Source: Acidimicrobiales bacterium (lineage in GTDB: Bacteria > Actinomycetota > Acidimicrobiia > Acidimicrobiales > MedAcidi-G1). From it: a stretch of 64,000 nt of DNA. The DNA is taken from positions 1 through 64,000 of the forward strand of contig JAQWTI010000016.1 in NCBI GenBank assembly GCA_029242745.1. The letters are read 5' to 3'. The position numbers and the translations under genes are program-made. Below the pieces are notes generated by a model. The model worked only from the letters and a program-made list of their open reading frames with translations. It did not search any database and was not told the DNA's origin. Numbering within the stretch: the first letter of the stretch is position 1; the number at the start of each line of letters is the position of its first letter. Shown here piece after piece: positions 35,297-43,280 of the stretch.

Positions 35297-35353
35297 AGGA
35301 TAGTTACTTTCGCCATATCAAGATTCTCATCTGGTGGTAGTAGTGGTAGGTGC

Positions 35354-35527
35354 TGTGGATTGTGGATTATTGGGCATTATCGCAGGTCAAAGCGATGATA
35401 GCGCTGAGCGCGTTATCCACGGGCGTCCCCAGATTGAAGTGTGTCGCAATAATGGCTGGGGATGTGTGACGGGTAATCCACCAGTCCTCCACAAAGAACC
35501 CACTGTTCGTTCACTGGGTAGTCCACA
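35354..35527. promoter_or_regulatory. DnaA-box-like cluster between dnaA and dnaN
   Basis: Five 9-mers close to TTATCCACA occur in the dnaA-dnaN gap: reverse CAATCCACA at 35354-35362, reverse TAATCCACA at 35361-35369, TTATCCACG at 35413-35421, TAATCCACC at 35474-35482 and TAGTCCACA at 35519-35527. In mycobacteria and Streptomyces the origin lies in this gap. Here the sites could be part of the origin or regulate dnaA and dnaN. Confidence 0.65.
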
Positions 35528-35537
35528 GGTCCGTTCA

Positions 35538-36956
35538 TTAGTTACCCGATCGGATTTCAGAAGTCAACGTTGAAACCTGGTCGTATATCTCTCTGCGTTC
35601 AGCCATCAACCGAGTGATCTTGTCGACTGCGTGAATAACAGTTGTGTGGTCACGACCACCAAACTCGCGACCGATCGCCGGATAACTTAAGTCTGTAAGT
35701 TCCCGGAAAACATACATTGAGACCTGTCTAGCTGTTACTAGGGGCCGCCGTCGACTCGCTCCAGTCAAATCATCGCGACTAAACCCATAGAGCTTAGATG
35801 TTCTATCAAGAATTAAATCTGGGGTGATAATCAGTGGAGCATTGCTTCTAATTAGGTCTGCAAGGACTGTCATAGCTAGATCCGTTGTACATTTTTCTTG
35901 ATTGAGGCTGCAGTAAGCAGTAATTCTGGTTAGAGCACCTTCTAACTCTCGAATATTTTCAGTAATATTTTCAGCTATAAAGAACAAAGCGTCATCAGGA
36001 ATTTCAACGCCGCTTCTTCCCTGCTCAGACTTCTTTCGGAGAATAGCAAGTCGAGTTTCGACATCGGGAGGCTGAATACGTGTTACCAGACCCATCTTGA
36101 AGCGGCTTCGTAGTCGATCTTCTAAAGTGGAAATATCGTCTGGCGGTCGGTCGCTGGTAAGCACAATCTGTCCACCGTCTTGCTGAATAGCGTTAAAAGT
36201 ATGAAAGAATTCTTCCTGGAGGCCTTCTTTACCTTCCATGAACTGTATGTCATCTACTAGAAGCACATCATTGTGTCGATGTCGTTCCTTAAATTCAGGA
36301 AGCTGTTTGTTCCGAATTGCCTCAACAAAGCTGTTCATAAAAGTTTCGCTGGAAACGTACCGCACCTGTTTGGTTGGGTAATGAGCGAGAACATAATTTC
36401 CAACGGCTTGAAGCAGGTGGGTTTTACCAAGACCAGCTTCAGCGTAAATAAACAAAGGATTGTATGAACGACCCGGCATCTCAGCTACTGCTTGTGCTGC
36501 AGCGTGTGCAAAACGGTTGGATGAGCCAATAACAAAATCTTCAAAAGTAAGACGGCCAGTAAACGACGTATAGCCAGTACTGGAAGAAGACGGTGGGGTG
36601 TGACCTTTCGTTATTGGAGAAGTTGAAGAAACTTGGCCAACAGTGGACGGTGGGGTCGCATCAAACTGGGGTAGATCGACCACAAGGTCATCCAAATCAT
36701 CCATTGCTTCTTTACGGACGACAATGTTCAGTGTGAGTTGGTCATCACTCACTTCAGAAACAGTGTTGTGAATCAGGTCGTGGTACCGACCCTCAATACG
36801 ATCCAAAGTAACGCTGCTAGGGACTGAAACTGTCAAAGTCTGATCGTCAGCGGCTACCGGATGAGCTGCGCTAAATGTCATTTGCCAAACCACATCTGAC
36901 ACCTTCGACTGGATAGCCGCGGCACAGGCCTCCCAGAGAACTGTCGCATCTGCCAT
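35538..36956 (-). CDS. dnaA: Chromosomal replication initiator DnaA
   Basis: AAA+ initiator of 472 aa. Domain I covers residues 1-80 (LWEACAAAIQSKV), then a Ser/Pro-rich linker to about 133. Domain III has Walker A AEAGLGKTHLL (172-182), Walker B VLLVDDIQF and the arginine-finger segment LEDRLRSRFKMGL. Domain IV ends with the box-binding helix-turn-helix GGRDHTTVIHAVDKI. The gene reads leftward, away from the rpmH side. DnaA-box-like sites lie both before and after it, so autoregulation is likely. Confidence 0.98.
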   Translation of the reverse strand: MADATVLWEACAAAIQSKVSDVVWQMTFSAAHPVAADDQTLTVSVPSSVTLDRIEGRYHDLIHNTVSEVSDDQLTLNIVVRKEAMDDLDDLVVDLPQFDATPPSTVGQVSSTSPITKGHTPPSSSSTGYTSFTGRLTFEDFVIGSSNRFAHAAAQAVAEMPGRSYNPLFIYAEAGLGKTHLLQAVGNYVLAHYPTKQVRYVSSETFMNSFVEAIRNKQLPEFKERHRHNDVLLVDDIQFMEGKEGLQEEFFHTFNAIQQDGGQIVLTSDRPPDDISTLEDRLRSRFKMGLVTRIQPPDVETRLAILRKKSEQGRSGVEIPDDALFFIAENITENIRELEGALTRITAYCSLNQEKCTTDLAMTVLADLIRSNAPLIITPDLILDRTSKLYGFSRDDLTGASRRRPLVTARQVSMYVFRELTDLSYPAIGREFGGRDHTTVIHAVDKITRLMAERREIYDQVSTLTSEIRSGN

Positions 36957-37568
36957 GGGTGTCTCCGATCAAGTTGTCCACAGATGTGGAATCTGCTGTG
37001 GAAAAGGGTTTCAAATACGAAAAGAGACTATTGGAAGCCTATTTCGCTCTCTCTGTGGGCGTCGAAAGGTAGCAGCCTGTGGATGACGGTGCGCAAGTCC
37101 TATTTCTGTAGCGCGTCGCGCCTGTTCAGATGCTGTTTCCTCTCTGGTAATGCCAACAGACCATTTATACACAACACCTTGTTTCTCTGGAAAGTTGGGC
37201 CTGCTGAGAAAGGAAACACCCTGTGGAAAATGTGGATAACTCAATTCTGAAATTGACCTTTTTGGAAATCAAGGACCTTACAGACGCTAAAGAGAACGTT
37301 GTTTCAAGACCGTGCCATGGTTGGTGTGTCTACCGATAGGCCCATAGCCTGTAGGCGGGAAACTTAAGTTGGTCTAAGATTCGTTTTGGTCCAGCATTCT
37401 GTTTCAATCGGCACTAGAGCCGGTCCCACCGTCTTTGACAGTGGCCCAGCGAACATCGCTACTAGATAGGTTTGTGTGGTAGCGGATTTCGAGCGGATCT
37501 AATCAATCGATGGCATTCGGGTGCTCCCCTTCCTGACGACACCCTCCGATGCCAGCAGGAGAATATTT
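36957..37568. other. Candidate chromosomal origin oriC between dnaA and rpmH
   Basis: This 612 bp gap without a gene separates leftward dnaA from rightward rpmH. It contains TTGTCCACA (36974-36982), reverse GATTCCACA (36985-36993), reverse TTTTCCACA (36997-37005), reverse TCATCCACA (37078-37086), TTATACACA (37165-37173), reverse TTTTCCACA (37222-37230) and a perfect reverse TTATCCACA (37231-37239). An AT-richer stretch (37240-37280) follows the last pair. All core genes point away from this gap on both sides, as expected for leading-strand transcription from an origin. Promoters for dnaA and rpmH must also be here but are not resolved. Confidence 0.75.
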
Positions 37569-37703
37569 ATGAAGCGTACGTATCAGCCCAATACCCGGCG
37601 TCGAGCCAGGAAGCACGGCTTTCGCAAGCGGATGCAGACTCGCGCTGGGCGCGCAATTATTTCGGCCCGCCGTCAGAAGGGTCGCGCCCGATTGTCGGCT
37701 TGA
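37569..37703 (+). CDS. rpmH: 50S ribosomal protein L34
   Basis: Ribosomal protein of 44 aa, basic throughout, starting MKRTYQPN and containing [18 protein letters not shown], the universal L34 pattern. The ATG follows CAGGAG about seven bases upstream. Its stop TGA overlaps the TTG proposed as the start of rnpA. It is the first gene rightward of the origin gap. Confidence 0.97.
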   Translation: MKRTYQPNTRRRARKHGFRKRMQTRAGRAIISARRQKGRARLSA

Positions 37704-38047
37704 TAGGTCGGCTGCATCAGCGAGATGATTTCCGTCTGCTTGCTCGCGAAGGCCTCACGGTTCGCCGTGGACCATTACGGGTTCGTTTCCGTTCCGTTAA
37801 GGGACGGATAGATGACCCAAGTGTGCGGGTGGCTTATGCCATTCCCCGAATTGTTGGGTCAGCGGTAGAAAGAAATCGGATTCGGCGTCGTCTTAGGGCT
37901 CTCATTGTTGATCTGTACCGACGGCGGCAGGGCGTTCCTTTTGGTGATTATCTAATTCGGGTGTCACCTGGTGCCGCGAACCTGTCATATGAGGAAATGC
38001 AGCAGTACTTGACGGATGCCATTGATTCTTTTTTGAAAGTTGATTAA
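37700..38047 (+). CDS. rnpA: Ribonuclease P protein component
   Basis: Protein subunit of RNase P, about 115 aa, which helps the RNA subunit to process tRNA 5' ends. The core begins [15 protein letters not shown] and carries the RNR motif [13 protein letters not shown]. No ATG or GTG lies near the expected start; a TTG at 37700 overlaps the rpmH stop (TTGA) and gives a normal-length protein. The same frame stays open back to 37472, through all of rpmH, so a longer form of up to 191 aa as known in Thermus cannot be excluded. Confidence 0.88.
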   Translation: MIGRLHQRDDFRLLAREGLTVRRGPLRVRFRSVKGRIDDPSVRVAYAIPRIVGSAVERNRIRRRLRALIVDLYRRRQGVPFGDYLIRVSPGAANLSYEEMQQYLTDAIDSFLKVD

Positions 38048-38064
38048 TAAAACACTCTGATCTG

Positions 38065-38355
38065 ATGAAAACCTTTCCTGAAATCAGTGTTCTCAACAAA
38101 ATTCTCCGCTCGATGGTGCGGGGCTACCAACGTGTTACTGCCAATCGTCCTACCCCGTGCCGTTTTATTCCCACCTGTTCCAGTTACGCCATAGAGGCCT
38201 TGGAAAAGCGTGGGGCTATCCGAGGGTTACTGCTTACTGGTGGGCGTTTGTGTCGATGCCATCCATGGGGGGGCCAAGGTTGGGATCCCGTGCCTCTGCC
38301 CGTAGAAGCGTCTCATCCGCTTGATAGTCCACAAGGATCCACATGTTCGACCTGA
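38065..38355 (+). CDS. yidD: Membrane protein insertion efficiency factor YidD
   Basis: Small peripheral membrane protein of 96 aa that aids YidC. The family pattern is clear: [21 protein letters not shown] in part ([11 protein letters not shown]), [25 protein letters not shown] in part ([14 protein letters not shown]). It lies 17 bp after rnpA and overlaps the start of yidC by 13 bases. Confidence 0.95.
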   Translation: MKTFPEISVLNKILRSMVRGYQRVTANRPTPCRFIPTCSSYAIEALEKRGAIRGLLLTGGRLCRCHPWGGQGWDPVPLPVEASHPLDSPQGSTCST

Positions 38356-39593
38356 TTGCGGCCATTTTGGCCTGGTTTTACGCGTTAATACCCAGTTACG
38401 GCCTAGCCATCGTGATGCTCACACTTGTAGTCATGTTGATCGTGACCCCGTTGACCCTTAAGGGCACGAGATCGATGATCAAGATGCAGCACCTTCAGCC
38501 AGAAATGAAAAAAATTCAAACTCGGCATAAAGGTGATAGAGAAGCAATGAATCGGGAGATGATGGCTTTTTATCAAGCCAACAACATCAATCCGATGGGT
38601 GGATGTCTGCCGCTGCTGATTCAAGCGCCCGTATTTATGGTGCTTTACAACGTGTTGCGGGGGCTGACTCGGCGACAGTCGGACATCGGCGACAGTGTTG
38701 GCTGGGTAGCCGGGAGATTGTCAAGTGGATCTGATGCGGTACTGGTTGGGGGACCAGATGACTTACAGGCCTTCTATCCGGCTTACGTTGACCCAGGATC
38801 AGAACTTTTCACTGATCTAGCAGGTGAGACTGAAATGCTTTTTCTGGGCTTCGACCTTGCTAGGTCAGCGGGAACAGCATTTTCCCAGGGCTTAGGTGCT
38901 GCACTGCCCTACTTTTTTCTGATTCTGATCGTTTTTGCAAGTTCTTGGGTTCAGCAGCGTCAAATTCGAGGCAGAAATCCTGATGCGTCGGTGAATCCTC
39001 AGCAGCAAATGCTGATGAAGGTCATGCCGTTCTTCTTGCCGGTGATCTCGTTCAGCCTAGATGCTGCACTGGTGATGTATTTCGTGGTGTCGAACCTCTA
39101 TCGGATTGCTCAACAGGCTTATATCACAAGCACTTTGTATGGTCCCGGTAAAGAACAACCCCAAGTTGTGGTGCCGACTAGTTCAGAATCATCCAAAAAG
39201 GCGAACGGTGGGAAATCGGGAAGAAAAACCGGCTCCAAGACTGAGGGTGGAGTGGGTAACAAACCTTTAGAGAAGTCGAAGAATAGATCGACAGGTAGTG
39301 ATTCAACCCGTAAAGGCAGAACTACAGCAGGTAGTAATAGGAATGATTCGCAAAACATAGAAAATGAAACGCCAACTGAGAAAGATTTGCCATCACGCAA
39401 TTCTCGTTTGCGAAAGTCAAAGTCCAGTACTCCTTCGGCGAAGAAAACAAGTCGTCGTGGACGTGGTGCTGCGTCAAAGGAATCCAAAACAACCGACAAA
39501 AGGCCGCCGGCGGGGCGGTCTAGCGGGGGTCGGACGACTCCCCCTGGAACGGCCCGTGCGCGTAGTGCCAAAAAGAAGAACAGGAGGAAGTGA
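38343..39593 (+). CDS. yidC: Membrane protein insertase YidC
   Basis: Insertase of the Oxa1 family, 416 aa, Gram-positive type without the large periplasmic domain of Proteobacteria. The first helix follows [17 protein letters not shown]; the conserved block [19 protein letters not shown] and the positively charged groove with [23 protein letters not shown] in part are visible. After the last helix near residue 265 comes a tail of about 140 residues rich in Lys, Arg, Ser, Thr and Gly, which probably binds the ribosome. Start overlaps yidD. Confidence 0.96.
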   Translation: MFDLIAAILAWFYALIPSYGLAIVMLTLVVMLIVTPLTLKGTRSMIKMQHLQPEMKKIQTRHKGDREAMNREMMAFYQANNINPMGGCLPLLIQAPVFMVLYNVLRGLTRRQSDIGDSVGWVAGRLSSGSDAVLVGGPDDLQAFYPAYVDPGSELFTDLAGETEMLFLGFDLARSAGTAFSQGLGAALPYFFLILIVFASSWVQQRQIRGRNPDASVNPQQQMLMKVMPFFLPVISFSLDAALVMYFVVSNLYRIAQQAYITSTLYGPGKEQPQVVVPTSSESSKKANGGKSGRKTGSKTEGGVGNKPLEKSKNRSTGSDSTRKGRTTAGSNRNDSQNIENETPTEKDLPSRNSRLRKSKSSTPSAKKTSRRGRGAASKESKTTDKRPPAGRSSGGRTTPPGTARARSAKKKNRRK

Positions 39594-39596
39594 GTC

Positions 39597-40634
39597 ATGG
39601 AGTGGATTGAAACCACCGGTATCTCACTAGATGAAGCTAAGGAACGAGCTTTAGATCGACTTGGTGTGGCAGAAGATGAGCTGGAAGTAGAAGTGCTTGT
39701 CGAGGCCTCTCGATCGATGTTTGGGCTTAAGAAGACGGAGGCTCGGTTACGGGCCCGGGTCCGACCGAACAATCCCCGTCCTAAAGTTGAACGACGAGAT
39801 CGAAATCGCCGGAATGACCGCAATGGTGGTAGGGGCCGTAACGGTTCAAGTAAAGGTGGCAGCCGTCAGAACGGCAACTCGAAGAAGACAGACGAGGATA
39901 AGGGCCGGGGTAGTGCTGAGGGTCGGGGAGATCGTCAGCAGAGCCGTGGGGACGTTCGAAAAGGCGACCGACCAAATAATAGTGGCCGTGGCCGTCAGCA
40001 GGGTGCTAAGAAGCAGGTGCAGCCTGTAGGTACCACTTCTGAAGATAATGCCTCTGGTAGTGCTGAAAAGCGTGGTGGTGGTCGAAGTCGTAGTGGAGAT
40101 TCGGCAAAAGCGTCGATTAAAAGAAACGGTCGTGAAAGCGGTCGGGAAAGGGCTGATGTGGAGACCATGGATCTGCAGACACAAGCACAAATCACTGAAG
40201 ATTTTGTCCAGGGTCTTCTAGACCGGATGGGATTGGAGGCTCGTGTAGCTAGTCGTATTGAGGAGGATCGACTAACGGTTGAGGCACAGGGCCTTAATTT
40301 AGGTCTGGCTATCGGTCAGCGTGGCGAAACAGTACGAGCCATCACCGAACTTTCGCGGACCCTTGTCCAACGTAGCTCGGACGGCCAAGCCGAAGGTTCA
40401 ATGACAGTAGACATCGGTGGGTACCGTGAGCGACGGAGGACCTTTTTAGCCGATTTTGCTCGAACCCAGGGGGAAGCCGTTCTGGGTGATGGTCGTCCGC
40501 GTGCTTTAGAGCCGATGGGTGCCGCAGACCGAAAGGTAGTGCACGATACCGTTGGGGAGATAGACGGCCTTTCGACAGCATCAGAAGGAAGTGATGCTGA
40601 TCGTCGGGTAGTTATTTCACTGATTGAAGACTGA
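39597..40634 (+). CDS. jag: Jag/KhpB family RNA-binding protein
   Basis: RNA-binding protein of 345 aa. The Jag N-terminal domain is residues 1-55 (EWIETTGISLDEAKERALDRLGV in part, with SRSMFGLKKTEARLRARV). Residues about 60-190 are a low-complexity Arg/Gly/Asn/Ser linker. The KH domain has GLAIGQRGETVRAITELSR and the R3H domain the helix around ALEPMGAADRKVVHDTV, where the R3H motif normally has ER-x-x-VH; here it is DRKVVH. KhpB-type proteins affect cell division and elongation. It starts 3 bp after yidC, translationally linked. Confidence 0.93.
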   Translation: MEWIETTGISLDEAKERALDRLGVAEDELEVEVLVEASRSMFGLKKTEARLRARVRPNNPRPKVERRDRNRRNDRNGGRGRNGSSKGGSRQNGNSKKTDEDKGRGSAEGRGDRQQSRGDVRKGDRPNNSGRGRQQGAKKQVQPVGTTSEDNASGSAEKRGGGRSRSGDSAKASIKRNGRESGRERADVETMDLQTQAQITEDFVQGLLDRMGLEARVASRIEEDRLTVEAQGLNLGLAIGQRGETVRAITELSRTLVQRSSDGQAEGSMTVDIGGYRERRRTFLADFARTQGEAVLGDGRPRALEPMGAADRKVVHDTVGEIDGLSTASEGSDADRRVVISLIED

Positions 40635-40679
40635 TTCGTTTGTGTGAAGGTTTAACAAGGGAAACGTGTTTTTAAAGGT

Positions 40680-41303
40680 GTGACTAAAGTCGAGAAAGTT
40701 CTTGACGCAGCTGTAACGGAGGGGTATCTAACTCCGTCAGCTGCATCTGAGGGGCCCGCGCATAGCGCGGGCTTCTTAGGGTTTAAGGGTTCTAATCTTT
40801 TAGATAAGGATATTGCGGTAGATCTTGGCGCCGGAGGAGGTCTGCCTGGGTTGGTTTTGGCTACGTTGACCCCTTGCCGTTGGGTTCTGGTCGAACGCAG
40901 TGAGCGAAAAGTCACTTTTTTAAAGTGGGCTGTGAGAAAGTTGGACTTAGAGGCCCGGGTGGAGGTGGCGGCGTCAGATGCCGTTGATGTTGGCCGAAGC
41001 GTTCTTCGCGGGTCGGCTTCGTTGGTGACAGCTCGAGGGTTTGCTCCTCCATCGGCTACGGCTGAATGTGCAGCCCCCTTGTTGGCTGAACAAGGGGTAC
41101 TGGTGGTGAGTGAACCTCCCACAGATGTGGGTATTCGGTGGTTAAATGAAGGATTGCTTACACTGGGGCTCCAAATTGCTGATAGCTGGGTCAATGATGG
41201 CACAGTTGATGCACAGCGGTACCAAGCCATAGCTCGAATTGAGCCTTGTCGGGAACGTTTTCCACGACGCTTTCCGCGCCAGTTGGCTGAACCCATTTTC
41301 TAA
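40680..41303 (+). CDS. rsmG: 16S rRNA m7G527 methyltransferase RsmG
   Basis: SAM-dependent methyltransferase of 207 aa modifying G527 of 16S rRNA. The SAM loop is AVDLGAGGGLPGLVLA, followed by VERSERKVTFLKWAVRKL and VTARGFAPP. The segment before the SAM loop is about 25 residues shorter than in E. coli and lacks the usual WNxxxNLT and HxxDS patterns. The start is GTG. A strong GC hairpin (40754-40772) lies inside the 5' part of the gene. It is the last gene before the parS-parA region. Confidence 0.9.
   Translation: MTKVEKVLDAAVTEGYLTPSAASEGPAHSAGFLGFKGSNLLDKDIAVDLGAGGGLPGLVLATLTPCRWVLVERSERKVTFLKWAVRKLDLEARVEVAASDAVDVGRSVLRGSASLVTARGFAPPSATAECAAPLLAEQGVLVVSEPPTDVGIRWLNEGLLTLGLQIADSWVNDGTVDAQRYQAIARIEPCRERFPRRFPRQLAEPIF
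40754..40772. other. Perfect GC hairpin inside rsmG
   Basis: GCCCGCGC pairs completely with GCGCGGGC across a 3-base ATA loop, about 75 bases after the rsmG start codon. TTCTTAGGGTTT follows. This has the stem of an intrinsic terminator but not a clean T-run. It may slow transcription or translation; it may also be chance from the codon use of the encoded GPAHSAGF. Confidence 0.55.
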
Positions 41304-41333
41304 TCACATCAATAATTTGACTCACGTTGGCTG

Positions 41334-41349
41334 TGTTCCACGTGAAACA
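41334..41349. promoter_or_regulatory. parS centromere-like ParB site
   Basis: TGTTCCACGTGAAACA differs by a single base from the perfect palindromic parS consensus TGTTTCACGTGAAACA. It lies in the rsmG-parA gap beside its own parA and parB genes and about 4 kb from the proposed origin, as expected for the nucleation site of the ParB complex. Confidence 0.93.
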
Positions 41350-41439
41350 ATTTTTGATTGAATCAATGCAGAAGAAAGCACCTGCATGGTGTTTCTGTAT
41401 TTCCACTTAGGGTGCTTGTGTTTTGACGTTGATCTAGCC

Positions 41440-42312
41440 ATGATGCTTGAGATGTCTCCAGAAACCAGCAAAGCTCGGGTTATCGCCGTTGCGAACCAGA
41501 AAGGTGGGGTTGGAAAAACCACTACAACCATCAATCTTGGGGCTTCAATGGCGGATGAAGGGCACCGGGTGCTGATTGTTGACCTTGATCCTCAGGCGAA
41601 CGCGACTACTGGTCTTGGATTGAGCACGAGAGATCTCAACCATTCAATTTACGATGTTCTTCTTCAGCATACGACGGCTGCTGAAGTTCGTTGTGGAACA
41701 GAGACACCCAATCTTGACCTGCTTCCGTCCAGTCTTGCTTTGGCGGGTGCTGAGATTGAGCTTGTGACGGCCTTTAGTCGAGAACATCGACTGCAACGGG
41801 CGTTAGCGGAGATCGTTGACGACTATGACATTGTCTTAATCGATTGCCCACCTGCTCTTGGCCTTTTGACTATCAACGCATTGGTTGTGGCAGGTGAGGT
41901 ATTAGTCCCAATTCAGTGTGAGTACTATGCCTTAGAGGGCCTTGGGCAGCTTATTGGCAATGTGGACTTGGTCAAGGCAAATCTCAATCCTGGTCTTGAG
42001 GTGTCGACGATCGCACTTGTCATGTATGACGCACGCACCAAACTTTCTGAACAGGTAGCTGCAGAAGTTCGCTCTTTTTTTGGTGCCAAGGTGTGCCGTC
42101 AGGTCATTCCTCGGTCAGTTCGACTTGCTGAAGCACCGTCGTTTGGTCAACCGATAAGCATTTATGATCCTACTAGTCGTGGAGCAGTGGCATATCGGGA
42201 GTTAGCGCGAGAAGTCCTACGTGGACCAGTGGATTCAGGACTTGCTGAAGTCACTGGAATCGACAAGGAACAAATCGATCAGGATGCAACAGATAGAAAT
42301 GAGGAGGTCTAG
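41440..42312 (+). CDS. parA: Chromosome partitioning ATPase ParA/Soj
   Basis: ParA ATPase, about 290 aa. The deviant Walker A motif KGGVGKTTTTINLG (21-34) has both lysines, and VDLDPQANAT and DIVLIDCPPALGLL supply the other nucleotide residues. The DNA-binding and interface regions are normal (PIQCEYYALEGLGQL in part). The open frame extends 18 codons upstream; the Met at 41440 was chosen because the extra part is cysteine- and phenylalanine-rich and unlike ParA starts. Mets at 41443 and 41452 are also possible. It is followed 2 bp later by parB. Confidence 0.95.
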   Translation: MMLEMSPETSKARVIAVANQKGGVGKTTTTINLGASMADEGHRVLIVDLDPQANATTGLGLSTRDLNHSIYDVLLQHTTAAEVRCGTETPNLDLLPSSLALAGAEIELVTAFSREHRLQRALAEIVDDYDIVLIDCPPALGLLTINALVVAGEVLVPIQCEYYALEGLGQLIGNVDLVKANLNPGLEVSTIALVMYDARTKLSEQVAAEVRSFFGAKVCRQVIPRSVRLAEAPSFGQPISIYDPTSRGAVAYRELAREVLRGPVDSGLAEVTGIDKEQIDQDATDRNEEV

Positions 42313-42314
42313 TT

Positions 42315-43262
42315 ATGAAAAAAGGTGGATTAGGAAAAGGGCTATCTGCATTGATTCCTGAATCGGGGCCAACAAGTTTGGATCGTGAACAAGCATCACC
42401 AGTAGTGGACACTTTGTCAGGTGATGTAGTTATGACGAGTGAAGATCAACGGGCGATTGGTGTTGCTGGCGGCATGCATCTCGAAGCGCTTGCTGTCTCA
42501 GACATTGAACCGAATCGTTATCAACCTCGACGAATGTTTGACGATGAGAAGATGGCTGAGTTGTCCCAGTCAATTCAAGAACTAGGTGTTCTGCAGCCGG
42601 TTTTGGTACGTCAGACCGAGCATGGCTATGAACTGGTGGCTGGAGAGCGTCGGTGGAGGGCTGCTCGGCGAGCTGGATTGTCGACTATCCCGGCTCTTGT
42701 TCGTGATACTGGCGACCGGGAAAGCCTTGAACAGGCCATTGTCGAGAACGTGCACCGAGATGACCTCAATCCGTTGGAGGAGGCCGCAGCATTCCATCGC
42801 CTGATGGATGAGTTTGGCTTGACTCAGCACCAAGTTGCCGTGCGTGTTGGTCGGAGCCGTCCATCGGTAGCTAATGCGTTGCGCTTACTCCACCTCCCAG
42901 ACGCTGTTCAAGATTTGATTATGGATGGTGTTTTAGGGGCTGGACATGCTCGGGCGCTGGCCGGACTAGGGGATCGGCAGTTGGTTGAACGGCTGGCCGC
43001 GCGGGTGTTGGAAGAGGGCTTATCAGTCCGACAGGTAGAAGAATTGGTACGGACGCTGGATGATGTTGAGGAGCCAAACAACAATAGTGTTGATGTAGCG
43101 GCAACCAATCTGGATGCTGCTGCACTTGAAGTTGAGCGAATCCTAGGCGACCGTCTCGACACTAGAGTCCGGGTGGTTACCAGGGGCCGCAAAGGTCGAA
43201 TCGTGGTGGATTATGCTGACCAAGACGATTTGCAGCGAATCGTTGATCTCCTAACCGACTGA
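42315..43262 (+). CDS. parB: Chromosome partitioning protein ParB/Spo0J
   Basis: CTP-dependent DNA clamp of 315 aa. It starts with the ParA-stimulating segment KKGGLGKGLSALIP, then the CTP-binding N-domain has NRYQPRRMFDDEKMAELSQSI in part, VAGERRWRAARRAGL and ENVHRDDLNPLEEA. The helix-turn-helix that reads parS is LTQHQVAVRVGRSRPSVANALRLL in part. The C-terminal dimer domain (RIVVDYADQDDLQRIVDLL in part) is present. AGGAGG precedes the ATG. It is convergent with the CwlM-like gene with 18 bp between. Confidence 0.97.
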   Translation: MKKGGLGKGLSALIPESGPTSLDREQASPVVDTLSGDVVMTSEDQRAIGVAGGMHLEALAVSDIEPNRYQPRRMFDDEKMAELSQSIQELGVLQPVLVRQTEHGYELVAGERRWRAARRAGLSTIPALVRDTGDRESLEQAIVENVHRDDLNPLEEAAAFHRLMDEFGLTQHQVAVRVGRSRPSVANALRLLHLPDAVQDLIMDGVLGAGHARALAGLGDRQLVERLAARVLEEGLSVRQVEELVRTLDDVEEPNNNSVDVAATNLDAAALEVERILGDRLDTRVRVVTRGRKGRIVVDYADQDDLQRIVDLLTD

Positions 43263-43280
43263 TTTAAATAGGCTCATTTC

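Noticed and set aside
37254-37282. Promoter TTGACC with a downstream TTACAG for rpmH
   Set aside because: The spacing is about 19 bases and the -10 match is poor, so no promoter was called.
39119-39823. Long minus-strand frame of 234 codons opposite the yidC tail and jag start
   Set aside because: It is the reverse of Lys/Arg/Ser-rich codons, has Phe/Leu/Ser/Arg composition without family pattern, and two well-supported genes run on the other strand.
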